From JAXGMV01 sp040768445 (lineage in GTDB: Bacteria; Chloroflexota; Anaerolineae; Anaerolineales; Anaerolineaceae), in NCBI GenBank assembly GCA_040768445.1, contig JAXGMV010000001.1, positions 1,240,001 to 1,304,000 on the forward strand: a stretch of 64,000 nt of DNA, written 5' to 3'. Every line of letters begins with the position of its first letter. Within the stretch, counting starts at the first letter, position 1. The notes beneath the pieces were generated by a model. The model was given only the letters and a program-made list of their open reading frames with translations, was not told the origin of the DNA and ran no database searches. Made by a program: the position numbers and the translations under genes. Of the stretch, positions 34,163-43,118 are shown one piece after another.

Positions 34163-36199
34163 CTACGGCTGCATGTGCGGCCAGAATTCTTCGTAGGCAG
34201 TGTTTGTCAGCCTGGTGAGCTCGGAGCCATCGTCATTAACCTGGTAGATATCCGGCTGTCCAGCGTGATCAGACACAAACACTATCCGGCTGTTTGAGAT
34301 CCAGTTCGGCCAGCGCTGGCTGCCGCCTGAACCGATGACTAATGCCGGAGCGGCAGCAAGGTCATCACCGATTGCGCTGATTACAAGCGTCCAGCTGCCC
34401 CCTGTGTCACGACGCATGAACATCAGGCGTGTTCCGTCAGGTGAGTAGCGTGGGTACTGTTCTTCGGCGGCGGTGTTGGTCAGGCGCAGGGTGGTGCCGG
34501 CCGGGTCTGAGACCTGCAGAGTGTAAATCTCGGGGTTGCCGTCCTGGTCGGAGATGTACACCAGACCGGCGCTGTCAGCTGACCAGGTGGCTGAGGTCTC
34601 ATTGATACCGGCTGTATTGGTAATGCGTGTGACCGATCCACCGTTGGAGGTCATTGTGTAGAGGTCATACGCGCCGCTGCTGTCGCGCCGTGAGAAGACA
34701 AGCTTGTCACCAGCCGGGGAGTAAGCCGGGTCGCGGTTGATGGTGCCGGTACTCTGGGTTAGCAGGGTGCGCAGGGTACTGTCCGGCCGGATGGTGTAGA
34801 CCAGGTTTCCCTGCACATACAGCAGCTGACTGGCACCCGGCAACCAATCGGCAAAATCAACACTGGTAGTGCCGGTGCGGATGGTTGAGAGATAATTAGC
34901 GCTCAGGTTTAGACCCAGCATCTCACGTGTGCCATCACCGTTTTTGTCAGCTGAGAAAACCAGCTGCGGCGCGGGCGGCGGCGTGCCGGTGATGGTGGGG
35001 GTGCGCGTGGGCGGCGGCAGCGGGGTGGCAGTACGCGTGCTGGTAGCCGTTGGGGTGCTGGTAATCGTAGGTGTGTTGGTGATTGTTGGTGTGGGCGAAG
35101 TGGTGAGTTCATACACAAGCGTCACCGCCCGGGCGGACTGAGAAACTGGTTGGTTGATAAATGTCACAGCCTGGTTGACCAGCTCTTTAAAGGCATCCTG
35201 CTCGGGCAAAAAGACGGTAGAGGGACGGGGAAAGTCGGTGTATTCCCACAGGGTCAGGGCGTCCTCATCCGGACTGAAATAGGTGAAACGGCTCTCATCC
35301 GCCAGCTGGAATGCCAACGGAACCATATCGATCACCTCAAACATGTTCAGGTTGGTTTCTACCATATCTTTAAACTGAACAATGACTTCGGGCAGGCGTA
35401 CCAGATTGCCGCCCTGCACCAACCGCAGGAAGATTTGCTCAAAGGCCTGCTGTTGGCGCTGTATGCGGTCAAACTCATCCGCTCCTTCCCGCAGCTGTGC
35501 GTAGCACAACAGTTGCTCGCCACTCATAGCAATATAACCCTCCCGCAGGCCGGGACAGGGCTTCGACAGATCACGATCAACGTAGATTTCAAAAGGCCCA
35601 AGTGTGTCGATAAATGTGATAAATTCCTGCGGGTGCACGACCGCATAATAATTCAGCTGGATGCCAAAGTTGTAAGCAACCGTCTGGGAGAACAGTGGAA
35701 AGCCGCCCAGGGCGAAAGCCGTGTTCAACCTGCCCATGGTGTTGCCAGGGATGTAAACCATCAGGTCAGGCGGGAGCGACAGCAGGCTGGCATAACCAGC
35801 CTCCGGGTTGTAGATCAACAGCATGATACTGTCTGTTCTTCCGGCATAAGGGCTTTCCTCGTCACTGCCCAACAGCGCCAGAACTTTACTGCCTTCGGGC
35901 AGTGTGATGCTGGTCAGCGGGCGGGGGATGGGCGTGATGGGTGTGAAGATGGGTGCAGGATAGCCGTGCCAGGCTGGCAGGCGCGGGTCAGGCGTGGGCG
36001 TGGCAGAAGGCGTTGGAGATATTTCAGGTGTCAGGGTTGCAGAGGCGGTAACTGGCGCGTACGGTGTGGGGTTGACTTCAGGGCTGGTTTGGTCAGGCAG
36101 CCCGCCAGAGCAGGCGCGGCCGGCAAAGAGCAGTGTGAACACAGCCAGCAGGCTGGCCAGGCGTCTGTTGAGGTGTCTGGGAGAAGTTGTTTGTGTCAT
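34163..36199 (-). CDS. LytR-CpsA-Psr domain fused to a TolB-like beta-propeller
   Basis: The 678-aa protein starts with a signal segment ending AGRAC, possibly lipidated, and a Thr/Pro-rich linker. Residues about 95-345 form an LCP domain (GRTDSIMLLIYNPEAG, SLPPDLMVYIPG, GRLNTAFALGG). LCP enzymes transfer glycopolymers to the cell wall; the usual Arg of the SxPRD motif is Pro here. A second Thr/Pro-rich linker with TPT repeats follows (coded around 34985-35107). It leads to a six-blade-type WD40-like/TolB propeller (repeats YSPAGDKLVFSRR, WSADSAGLVYISD, YSPDGTRLMFMRR). This fusion is uncommon. Confidence 0.85.
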   Translation of the reverse strand: MTQTTSPRHLNRRLASLLAVFTLLFAGRACSGGLPDQTSPEVNPTPYAPVTASATLTPEISPTPSATPTPDPRLPAWHGYPAPIFTPITPIPRPLTSITLPEGSKVLALLGSDEESPYAGRTDSIMLLIYNPEAGYASLLSLPPDLMVYIPGNTMGRLNTAFALGGFPLFSQTVAYNFGIQLNYYAVVHPQEFITFIDTLGPFEIYVDRDLSKPCPGLREGYIAMSGEQLLCYAQLREGADEFDRIQRQQQAFEQIFLRLVQGGNLVRLPEVIVQFKDMVETNLNMFEVIDMVPLAFQLADESRFTYFSPDEDALTLWEYTDFPRPSTVFLPEQDAFKELVNQAVTFINQPVSQSARAVTLVYELTTSPTPTITNTPTITSTPTATSTRTATPLPPPTRTPTITGTPPPAPQLVFSADKNGDGTREMLGLNLSANYLSTIRTGTTSVDFADWLPGASQLLYVQGNLVYTIRPDSTLRTLLTQSTGTINRDPAYSPAGDKLVFSRRDSSGAYDLYTMTSNGGSVTRITNTAGINETSATWSADSAGLVYISDQDGNPEIYTLQVSDPAGTTLRLTNTAAEEQYPRYSPDGTRLMFMRRDTGGSWTLVISAIGDDLAAAPALVIGSGGSQRWPNWISNSRIVFVSDHAGQPDIYQVNDDGSELTRLTNTAYEEFWPHMQP

Positions 36200-36287
36200 G
36201 GCAGCAGGAGACTAAAGTACCACTATTATAGCATCCTGGCATACCTGGACAGCGGAAAGTCAGGCTCGAAGCATTGTGTGTACTTGC

Positions 36288-37889
36288 TTAAGCAACCGGC
36301 ATACTGCGTACCATGCGGTTGCCGTGAATGGTCAGTTGCAGCGCCTGTCCTTTTTCAATGGCATCGAATACCACCCGTTCCGGCCCAAGTTCATCCAACC
36401 CCTCGCGAAAGACATTGGGTTCAATCTCTACCAGGTCAACCTCGTCACCGTCAGGGTAGACCAGCAGCAGCCGGCCACCGCGCAGGATGATGCGCACGCT
36501 GGAAAACCACGGGCTGTGCGAGCGGTAATGCCCGCATAAACCAGACCAATGTGCCGGCACCGTTGGATTTGTGGGTACCTCCGTACCGCTGGCGTAGAAG
36601 GTGTGCGGTCCGCAGGTGAAGCCGGAACAGCGCTCACCATCCATCACAGGGTAAACCAAATACAGCCCCAACTGTGGGTGGCTGCAGTAATAAGCGTTCC
36701 TGCCGCGCGGCTCCAAGGGATAAGCGGCGCCATCCATTACCAGTTCAAGCTTCTTGTCACGCTGGTTGATCTGTACTTCGCCTAATTCCGGGCTGTGATA
36801 GCTGCCGGCAAGCTGCGGATCGACGACTGCCTCAGGCCGGATGGTGAGCAGATGGTGATTGCCCGCTTCGGACTGCAGGATGCCTTTGTACAACCTGTCA
36901 CCCAGGGCGATGGTGTTGGCGGGATAATTGATCAGTAAAATAAGCCCAAAACCAGCAGCCCGGTCAGCCAGCAGGTAGGAGGAATAGCCCACCATGCCGC
37001 CGTAATGGCTGAGCGTGCCGGGGTTTCCACCGGTTGGCAGCATCAGCCCGCGCCCGTACCAGGTCTCGGGGATGCGGGTTTTGATGACCGGTTGACTCAG
37101 CAGGTCAAACCCGCCTTTACCCAGTATTTGATGTGACCCAGACCGGCCTTCATTCAACAGCATACGGATGTACTTGAGCATATCGCCGGCAGTTGAGACA
37201 ATGCTGCCTTCACCGGTGAAGGATTCGATCCATGGCGCTTCAACCAGCGGTCTGCCGCTGAGGTTGGGACGGTCGTCGTACAAATCCGTGTAGCCGGGAG
37301 TGATCGCCTGCCGCAGGTTGTTGGTAATCTGCGGATGGGATGCCATCATACCCAGCGGTTCGAAGAACTGTTCACGGATGATCTGTGCATAAGGCTGCTG
37401 GTAAAGCTTCTCAGCCAGCAAGCTCAGCGCCCGGTAGCCGACGTTGCAATAATGGTAACGCACACCCGGCGGGCAGCCCGGCCGGGTGTGGCGCAGGGCG
37501 TAGACTTCGTACTGCCCATCGGTGCGCATGTCGGTGCCGCTGGTGATGCCGGCGGTGTGGCTGAGCAGGTGATGGATGGTGATCGGCTCACCGCAGACCG
37601 GCACCTGGAAGATGGGCAGGATCTCGCTGACGGGTTGATGCATGTCCAGTACTCCCTGCTCCACCAGGCGCAGCAGGGAAATGGCTGTAAATGATTTACT
37701 GAGAGAGCCGATTTCAAACAGCGAATCCGGCGCCATTGGCGCACCCGTGGTGAGGTTCGATACGCCGCTGGTCAGAATACTGATATCTTCATCTTTGCCG
37801 GTGATGCCGAGCACGATGCCGGGCAGGCCGTCAACCTGTACCAGGTCATCGATAAATGCTTGCAGGGCTGTGATGGTTTCGGGTTTCAT
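36288..37889 (-). CDS. Serine beta-lactamase-family hydrolase (class C-like)
   Basis: The 533-aa protein has the SxxK motif in GSLSKSF (Ser62, Lys65) and a YCN motif (YHYCNVGYR) where class C beta-lactamases and esterases have YxN. HYGGMVGYSS could serve as the third HxG element. The C-terminal 150 residues form an added beta-rich domain (LAGSYHSPELGEVQINQRDKKLELVM). There is no signal peptide, so it is probably a cytoplasmic esterase or peptidase rather than a resistance enzyme. GGAG precedes the ATG. Confidence 0.88.
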   Translation of the reverse strand: MKPETITALQAFIDDLVQVDGLPGIVLGITGKDEDISILTSGVSNLTTGAPMAPDSLFEIGSLSKSFTAISLLRLVEQGVLDMHQPVSEILPIFQVPVCGEPITIHHLLSHTAGITSGTDMRTDGQYEVYALRHTRPGCPPGVRYHYCNVGYRALSLLAEKLYQQPYAQIIREQFFEPLGMMASHPQITNNLRQAITPGYTDLYDDRPNLSGRPLVEAPWIESFTGEGSIVSTAGDMLKYIRMLLNEGRSGSHQILGKGGFDLLSQPVIKTRIPETWYGRGLMLPTGGNPGTLSHYGGMVGYSSYLLADRAAGFGLILLINYPANTIALGDRLYKGILQSEAGNHHLLTIRPEAVVDPQLAGSYHSPELGEVQINQRDKKLELVMDGAAYPLEPRGRNAYYCSHPQLGLYLVYPVMDGERCSGFTCGPHTFYASGTEVPTNPTVPAHWSGLCGHYRSHSPWFSSVRIILRGGRLLLVYPDGDEVDLVEIEPNVFREGLDELGPERVVFDAIEKGQALQLTIHGNRMVRSMPVA

Positions 37890-37921
37890 AGTGTCTCCGT
37901 TTAATTACCGTGTTGTTAAGG

Positions 37922-38776
37922 CTATTCTACAGCGATTTGCGCAAACAGCAGCATGGGATCGACCAGTGAAAAAATGCCGCTGATGCGCCAGGTGCAGTAG
38001 GCAGCCATTTCATCGCTGCTGGCTGAGGTGTCATAGTGCGCCATGCTGGTAAAGGATGCGCCGGATGGCCCAAGGCGTGTTTCAAGATGCAGGTGCGGGT
38101 TGAGGGCATTGCCGCTGCTGCCGACAGACCCGATGACTTCACCACCTACGACTGAGTCATCGGTTTCTACCGCAGGCGCTTCCAGTAGATGGGCATAGAG
38201 GATGTACAGGGATCTCTCCAGGTTCTCCTGCCAGGGGTAACTTACCGGCGGGCAGGTGAGAGCGGAGGTTTGTGCGGTTGACCCCTGTGGGACAGAGGAC
38301 AGGGCTGTGAGTAACCCGGGCGGCAGTACTGAAAGCGGGGTTTCAATGATCAGGGCGTGCCCGTAGGGAAAGCGGTCAGTGATCACAGCTGCTACAATCC
38401 CAGGCAGCACGGCCTGCACGGGCTGACCAGCCAGGGCGATACCGCTGTCAATCATGGCAAGGTCAACGCCGTGATGGGGGTCATCCGAGCCGGCAGGCGG
38501 CGGGTTGAAGGGGTTGACGACGGCAGCCAGCAGGTCAGGCAAGCTCAACCCCTGGAGCGGGCTGCGAATGATCAGCGGGGGCCTGGTTGGCGCTGCAGGC
38601 GGGTCTGTTGGATGGGGTGTGGTAGTTGGCAGTTGTGTTGGTAAGGGCGCAGGTGTGACGGCCAATGCCGGCACAGCCTCTATCCCGGCGGCTGGTGGAG
38701 CCACTTGTGTCACGGGCGTGCAGGCACTCAGTAACGCCAGGGTCAGCAAGAACGAAAGGATGATTGCGGGTTTCAT
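37922..38776 (-). CDS. M23-like peptidase lipoprotein
   Basis: This 284-aa lipoprotein (lipobox LLSAC) has a Pro/Thr-rich linker and a lysostaphin-like M23 domain. The metal motif HHGVDLA supplies the first His and Asp, and HLHLE supplies the last His. VGSSGNALNPHLH is typical of M23. An insert between the two halves (about residues 155-215, including a Cys) makes it longer than usual. It is probably a cell wall peptidase or binding protein on the outer face. The start lies 144 bases from the divergent mvaA gene. Confidence 0.85.
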   Translation of the reverse strand: MKPAIILSFLLTLALLSACTPVTQVAPPAAGIEAVPALAVTPAPLPTQLPTTTPHPTDPPAAPTRPPLIIRSPLQGLSLPDLLAAVVNPFNPPPAGSDDPHHGVDLAMIDSGIALAGQPVQAVLPGIVAAVITDRFPYGHALIIETPLSVLPPGLLTALSSVPQGSTAQTSALTCPPVSYPWQENLERSLYILYAHLLEAPAVETDDSVVGGEVIGSVGSSGNALNPHLHLETRLGPSGASFTSMAHYDTSASSDEMAAYCTWRISGIFSLVDPMLLFAQIAVE

Positions 38777-38919
38777 CAGGATGGTTCAATTATACTCAAA
38801 CCGGCAATTTGATAGTTTCTGCGAGTGTTTCGCGCATATGCTTGGATAAACCGGAGAGGCGGCAGGAGCACCTCCGCCGTTTTTTGCCGGAAAACACAAA
38901 CAAGGCACTGCGGCATTTC

Positions 38920-40206
38920 ATGGAAAAACGACCTCAAAAATTTTACGAACTCCCCCTTGATGAACGACTCGACAGGCTGGCTGAACTCTCCGGGCTGCCA
39001 GTCTCTGACCTGCTGCCTTTGAACGGTGCGGCTGGCCTGACTGCTGAGCAGGCGGACCGTATGATTGAAAATGCGGTCGGCACTTACGCCCTGCCCGTGG
39101 GTGTTGCCCAGAACTTTATTATCAATGGGAAGCCGATGCTGATCCCGATGGTGATTGAAGAGCCTTCGGTGGTGGCTGGCGCTTCTTTTATGGCAAAACT
39201 GGCAGGGGCGGCCGGCGGCTTCAGAACTGGCTTGGACCCGTCGGAGATGATCGGGCAGATGCAGGTGTTGGACCTCGCTGATGTTGATGAAGCAGCCCGG
39301 CGCCTGTTAGATGAAAAAGAAACCTTGCTGGCAGCCGCAGACCAGATTGACCCGGTTCTGAAACGGCTGGGCGGCGGACCGCGCGACCTGGTCGTTCGCC
39401 AACTGGAACAACCTGCAATCGGCAAGTTTCTGGTAGTGCACCTGGTCTATGATGTGCGTGATGCCATGGGAGCAAACGCTGTGAACACGGCCGTGGAACA
39501 CCTTGCGCCGCTGGTGGAACGTATCACCGGCGGACGCGTGCTGCTGCGCATTCTTTCCAACCTGGCTGACAGACGCCTGGCACGTGCCAGCTGCACCATC
39601 CTCAAAGACCAATTGGCTTTCGAAAACTACAGCGCCGAAGCGGTGCGTGACGGCATTATCGCCGCTTGGGCATTTGCGGCGGCAGACCCCTACCGGGCGG
39701 CAACGCACAACAAGGGCATCATGAACGGTGTGGATGCGGTAGTAATAGCCACCGGCAACGACTGGCGCGCGGTCGAAGCCGGCGCTCATGCCTTTGCCGC
39801 CCGCTCTGGCAAGTACACCAGCCTGAGCACCTGGGGTGTGGATGACGATGGCAACCTTATCGGCTCGCTGGAGATGCCGATGGCAGTTGGGATCGTGGGC
39901 GGCGCCACGCGCGTGCACCCCGGCGCACAGGCAGCTCTCAAGCTGATGGGGGTTCAAACCGCAGCTGAACTGGCCGGTATCATCGTGTCAGTGGGGCTGG
40001 CGCAGAACCTGGCAGCGCTGCGTGCGCTGGCTACCGAAGGGATTCAACGCGGCCATATGACCCTGCATGCCCGCCAGGTGGCGGCTGCCGCCGGTGCTGT
40101 GGGAGATGAGATTGACCGCCTGGCAGCCCAGCTTGTGATGGAAAAAACCGTGCGCATTGACCGCGCACTTGAGATACTCCGGCAGTGGAAGACTGACCAG
40201 CAATAA
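38920..40206 (+). CDS. mvaA: Hydroxymethylglutaryl-CoA reductase, class II
   Basis: The enzyme converts HMG-CoA to mevalonate with NAD(P)H. From the ATG at 38920 it is 428 aa, the same as the Pseudomonas mevalonii enzyme. It carries the class II features ENAVGTYALPVGVA, the catalytic Glu in EEPSVVA, DAMGANAVNTAVE, the catalytic Lys in HNKGIMNG, GNDWRAVEAGAHAFA, and the late catalytic His in GHMTLHAR. The frame is open further upstream but that sequence has no HMGR similarity. It heads a four-gene plus-strand cluster with HMG-CoA synthase, a thiolase and a DUF35 protein, so it is biosynthetic here rather than catabolic. Confidence 0.95.
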   Translation: MEKRPQKFYELPLDERLDRLAELSGLPVSDLLPLNGAAGLTAEQADRMIENAVGTYALPVGVAQNFIINGKPMLIPMVIEEPSVVAGASFMAKLAGAAGGFRTGLDPSEMIGQMQVLDLADVDEAARRLLDEKETLLAAADQIDPVLKRLGGGPRDLVVRQLEQPAIGKFLVVHLVYDVRDAMGANAVNTAVEHLAPLVERITGGRVLLRILSNLADRRLARASCTILKDQLAFENYSAEAVRDGIIAAWAFAAADPYRAATHNKGIMNGVDAVVIATGNDWRAVEAGAHAFAARSGKYTSLSTWGVDDDGNLIGSLEMPMAVGIVGGATRVHPGAQAALKLMGVQTAAELAGIIVSVGLAQNLAALRALATEGIQRGHMTLHARQVAAAAGAVGDEIDRLAAQLVMEKTVRIDRALEILRQWKTDQQ

Positions 40207-40228
40207 TGATTAGGGAGAATAACTAACA

Positions 40229-41314
40229 ATGGATGAACAACAAACACAAAATAAACCATCTTTGGCGATGAGACCCGCCCGGGCGGTGGGCATTACCGGC
40301 TACGGCGCTTACATCCCACGCTACCGCCTGCCTGCCACGGAAGTGGCGCGCATTTGGAGCGGCGGTGAGGGCGGCTTACCGGTGAAGGAGAAAGCCGTCG
40401 CCGGGCTGGACGAGGATGTAATCACCATGTCAATCGAAGCCGCCCGCAATGCGCTGGCACGTGCCGGCATTCACCCGCACCTGCTGCGTGCCGTGTGGGT
40501 CGGCTCGGAGTCGCACCCCTACGCGGTCAAGCCCAGCGGCACGGTGGTGGCTGAAGCCATCGGCGCCAGCGGCAACATCCAGTCTGGCGACTGGGAGTTT
40601 GCCTGCAAAGCCGGCTCCGAGGCGATTGTTGCAGCCATCGGGCTGGTTGGCTCGCATATGGCAGATTACGCGCTGGCGATCGGTATGGATACCGCACAGG
40701 GACGCCCGGGTGACGCGCTGGAATACACTGCCGCATCCGGCGGCTCTGCATTCATTATCGGGCCGGCTGAGGATGCGCTGGCTGCAATCAATGCCACCTA
40801 TTCATTCGTGAGCGACACGCCGGACTTCTGGCGGCGCGCCTACCAGAAATACCCCGAGCACGGCCAGCGTTTCACTGGTGAGCCAGCTTACTTCAAGCAC
40901 ATCACCACCGCCGGCAAGACCTTGATGGAAGAATTGAATACTACGGCGCAGGACTATACTTTCGGCATCTTCCACCAGCCCAACACCAAGTTTCCCCAGC
41001 GTGCCGGCAAGTTGTTGGGTTTCAACGATGAGCAGATTAAAACTGGCTTGCTGGCGCCGGTAATCGGCAATACCTATGCCGGCGCAGGTCTGACAGGCCT
41101 GACGGCGGTACTGGATACCGCCAAACCGGGCGACCGCATCCTGCTGGTGACATTTGGCTCGGGCGCCGGATCGGATGCCTTTGACATCACCGTGCTGCCG
41201 GCTATTGAGGAGCGCCGCGATAAGGCGCTAACGACGGCGGATTACATCAGCCGCCGGGTGGAGATAGATTATGCCACTTACCTGCGCTTCCGCAGCAAGA
41301 TCACGATGAGATAG
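40229..41314 (+). CDS. Hydroxymethylglutaryl-CoA synthase, archaeal type
   Basis: The enzyme condenses acetyl-CoA with acetoacetyl-CoA to HMG-CoA. The 361-aa protein has the archaeal-type start VGITGYGAYIPRYRL, catalytic Glu region GLDEDVITM, nucleophilic Cys in EFACKAGSEA, and MDTAQGRPGDALEYTAASGG. The His is in FGIFHQPNTKFP. It is closer in pattern to archaeal enzymes than to Staphylococcus MvaS. It begins 22 bases after mvaA with a GGGAG-like site. A possible later start is the Met at residue 12. It is followed after 6 bases by the thiolase. Confidence 0.93.
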   Translation: MDEQQTQNKPSLAMRPARAVGITGYGAYIPRYRLPATEVARIWSGGEGGLPVKEKAVAGLDEDVITMSIEAARNALARAGIHPHLLRAVWVGSESHPYAVKPSGTVVAEAIGASGNIQSGDWEFACKAGSEAIVAAIGLVGSHMADYALAIGMDTAQGRPGDALEYTAASGGSAFIIGPAEDALAAINATYSFVSDTPDFWRRAYQKYPEHGQRFTGEPAYFKHITTAGKTLMEELNTTAQDYTFGIFHQPNTKFPQRAGKLLGFNDEQIKTGLLAPVIGNTYAGAGLTGLTAVLDTAKPGDRILLVTFGSGAGSDAFDITVLPAIEERRDKALTTADYISRRVEIDYATYLRFRSKITMR

Positions 41315-41320
41315 GGGGTT

Positions 41321-42481
41321 ATGATGAGCGATGTTGTGATTGCAGGGATCGGGCAGGTGCCGGCCGGTGAGCATTGGGAACTCTCCCTGCGCACTCTAGC
41401 TGTGCGTGCCATACAGGCTGCCCGCAAAGATGCCAGCGGACTGCGCCCGCAGGCGATGTATGTTGGCAACTTCCTGGCGTCGATGATGTCACATCAGGCC
41501 AACCTGGGCGCGCTGTTGACCGATTGGGCAGCCCTGGGAGGCATTGAAGCCTTCACGGTTGAATCCGCTGAAGCATCAGGTGCCAGTGCCTTTCGCATGG
41601 GCTATTTGGCGGTCGCCTCGGGCTTTGTTGACTCGGCAATAGTGGTGGGGGTTGAAAAGTACACCGACATGGTGGGCGCTGAAGTCAATGATATGCTGGC
41701 GATGGCGGGTGATTATGACTACGAGGCCATTGCCGGGCTAACGCCGGCGGGCACTGCCGGGCTGGTGATGCAGCGCTACCTGCATACCTATTCTACCCCG
41801 CGGCTGGCATTTGGCGCCTTGCCGATGCTGGCGCATGGCAATGCGGTCACAAACCCCAATGCCATGTACCGCAAAGCCATCCGGCTGGAGACGTATGAGC
41901 AGTCCGGCATGGTGAGCGACCCGGTCAACCTGTTTGACATGGCGCCTTATGCTGACGGCGCCGCGGCCGTCCTGCTGACACGCCGCGAACTGCTGCCGGC
42001 TGAATTTCATCACCCGCTGGTAAAAGTGAGCGGCTCGGGTACTGCCATTGACACGCTGGCGCTGCATGACCGCCGCGAGATGCTGGCATTTGATGCCGCC
42101 CGCGCTGCGGTTGAGCAGGCCTGTTATAAGGCTGGCCGGCACCCGCGTGATATGGACCTGTTTGAACTGTGTGATGCTTTCTCCATCTACGGCATCCTCT
42201 CGCTTGAGGCGGCTGGCTATGCCAAGCCCGGCGAGGGTTGGAAGCTGGCACAGGATGGTATTTTGACGCTCAACGGCGCGCTGCCGGTGTGCACCATGGG
42301 CGGCATGAAAGCCTGCGGCAACACGCTGGGCGCGTCCGGTGTGTACCAGGTGGTGACGGCTGCGATGCAGCTGCGCGGTGAGGCGGGCGCCAACCAGGTG
42401 CCAGGTGCACAGCGTGCGCTGACACTGTCACTGGGCGGGCCGGCTTCGACCGCGGTGGCGCATGTGCTGGAGCGGGTTTGA
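41321..42481 (+). CDS. Thiolase-family protein with altered catalytic residues
   Basis: The 386-aa protein is an SCP2/archaeal-type thiolase fold: FTVESAEASGASAFRMGYLAV, VGVEKYTDM, then ELCDAFSIYGI, GGMKACGNTLGASG and LGGPASTAVAHVLE. In normal thiolases the first block reads CASG with the nucleophilic Cys, the second has HDAF or NEAF, and the third GHP. Here these are Glu84, Cys and Asn, so all three catalytic positions differ. It is encoded between HMG-CoA synthase and a DUF35 protein, where archaea have acetoacetyl-CoA thiolase. It may be a structural partner, or use different chemistry. The start may be the second Met (41324). Confidence 0.85.
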   Translation: MMSDVVIAGIGQVPAGEHWELSLRTLAVRAIQAARKDASGLRPQAMYVGNFLASMMSHQANLGALLTDWAALGGIEAFTVESAEASGASAFRMGYLAVASGFVDSAIVVGVEKYTDMVGAEVNDMLAMAGDYDYEAIAGLTPAGTAGLVMQRYLHTYSTPRLAFGALPMLAHGNAVTNPNAMYRKAIRLETYEQSGMVSDPVNLFDMAPYADGAAAVLLTRRELLPAEFHHPLVKVSGSGTAIDTLALHDRREMLAFDAARAAVEQACYKAGRHPRDMDLFELCDAFSIYGILSLEAAGYAKPGEGWKLAQDGILTLNGALPVCTMGGMKACGNTLGASGVYQVVTAAMQLRGEAGANQVPGAQRALTLSLGGPASTAVAHVLERV

Positions 42482-42597
42482 CGGCAAAAGTACGGTAAAA
42501 CGTGAGTCTGATAGGAATTGAGAGTCTGTCATGGGTAGACTTTAGGCTAACAACAAAGCTGATAACAACATTCAGGCTTGATTGAGGAGTAACTAAC

Positions 42598-42993
42598 ATG
42601 GAAGTTCCACGCCACTGGCGATTAAAGAAACAACGTTATGCCCTGGTTGGGGAAATCTGCCCGCACTGTGAGGAGAAGATTTTCCCACCGCGCGACGTGT
42701 GCCCGCACTGCGGCGGCGAAGCCAAGGAACAGTATGCCTTCAGCGGTTTGGGCGAGGTGTTTTCCTACACCATGATGAAGGATGCGCCGGCCGGCTTTGA
42801 GGACAGCGCCCCCTACACCGTGGCGCTGGTCAAGCTGAACGAGGGACCGATTGTGACCGCCCAGCTGACCGACCTGGACGACAGGCCGGTGGAGATTGGC
42901 ATGCCGGTGGAGATGGTCACCCGCCGCATACGGCAGGACGGCGACGAACGCGGCATGTTAATTTACGGGTATAAATTTAGGCCACGATTATAA
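42598..42993 (+). CDS. DUF35 OB-fold zinc-ribbon protein
   Basis: The 131-aa protein has an N-terminal rubredoxin-like zinc ribbon (CPHCEEKIFPPRDVCPHCG) and an OB-fold (GLGEVFSYTMMKDAP, PYTVALVKLNEGPIVTAQL). In archaea this DUF35 protein bridges acetoacetyl-CoA thiolase and HMG-CoA synthase so that the thiolase intermediate is passed on directly. Its place after the synthase and thiolase genes supports the same role here. The gap of 116 bases after the thiolase is the largest in the operon. GAGGAG lies before the ATG. A terminator follows. Confidence 0.92.
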   Translation: MEVPRHWRLKKQRYALVGEICPHCEEKIFPPRDVCPHCGGEAKEQYAFSGLGEVFSYTMMKDAPAGFEDSAPYTVALVKLNEGPIVTAQLTDLDDRPVEIGMPVEMVTRRIRQDGDERGMLIYGYKFRPRL

Positions 42994-43021
42994 GTAATCA
43001 ACGATATTAAAGATTTGTTAT

Positions 43022-43057
43022 AAACCAGTCATGACTCAAGTATCATGACTGGTTTTT
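43022..43057 (+). terminator. Intrinsic terminator of the mevalonate operon
   Basis: A 13-bp stem (43022-43034 with 43043-43055) with an 8-base loop runs into a T-rich tract 29 bases after the DUF35 gene. Confidence 0.92.
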
Positions 43058-43071
43058 CTTTTAAGTTATGC

Positions 43072-43107
43072 TATACTATGGGGGAGAGTGTACTTACGCC
43101 GTAAGTA
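43072..43107 (+). promoter_or_regulatory. -10 element and 17-bp palindromic operator of the AbrB-Doc pair
   Basis: TATACT at 43072-43077 is followed by the perfect dyad TACTTACG-C-CGTAAGTA (43091-43107), just before the GGAGG ribosome site. A dyad between transcription start and antitoxin gene is the classic autoregulation site of toxin-antitoxin operons. Confidence 0.65.
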
Positions 43108-43118
43108 TAGGAGGTGTG

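Noticed and set aside
34985..35107. Tandem repeat that could be a CRISPR or VNTR
   Set aside because: It only encodes the Thr/Pro-rich linker of the LCP-propeller protein; units are irregular.
35150..36490. 446-codon plus-strand open frame opposite the LCP-propeller gene
   Set aside because: The opposite strand encodes clear LCP and propeller motifs. The plus-strand translation has low-complexity, His/Arg-rich character of an antisense frame.
38764..38919. 52-residue N-terminal extension of mvaA
   Set aside because: The extension has no HMG-CoA reductase similarity, and the 428-aa form matches the family length.
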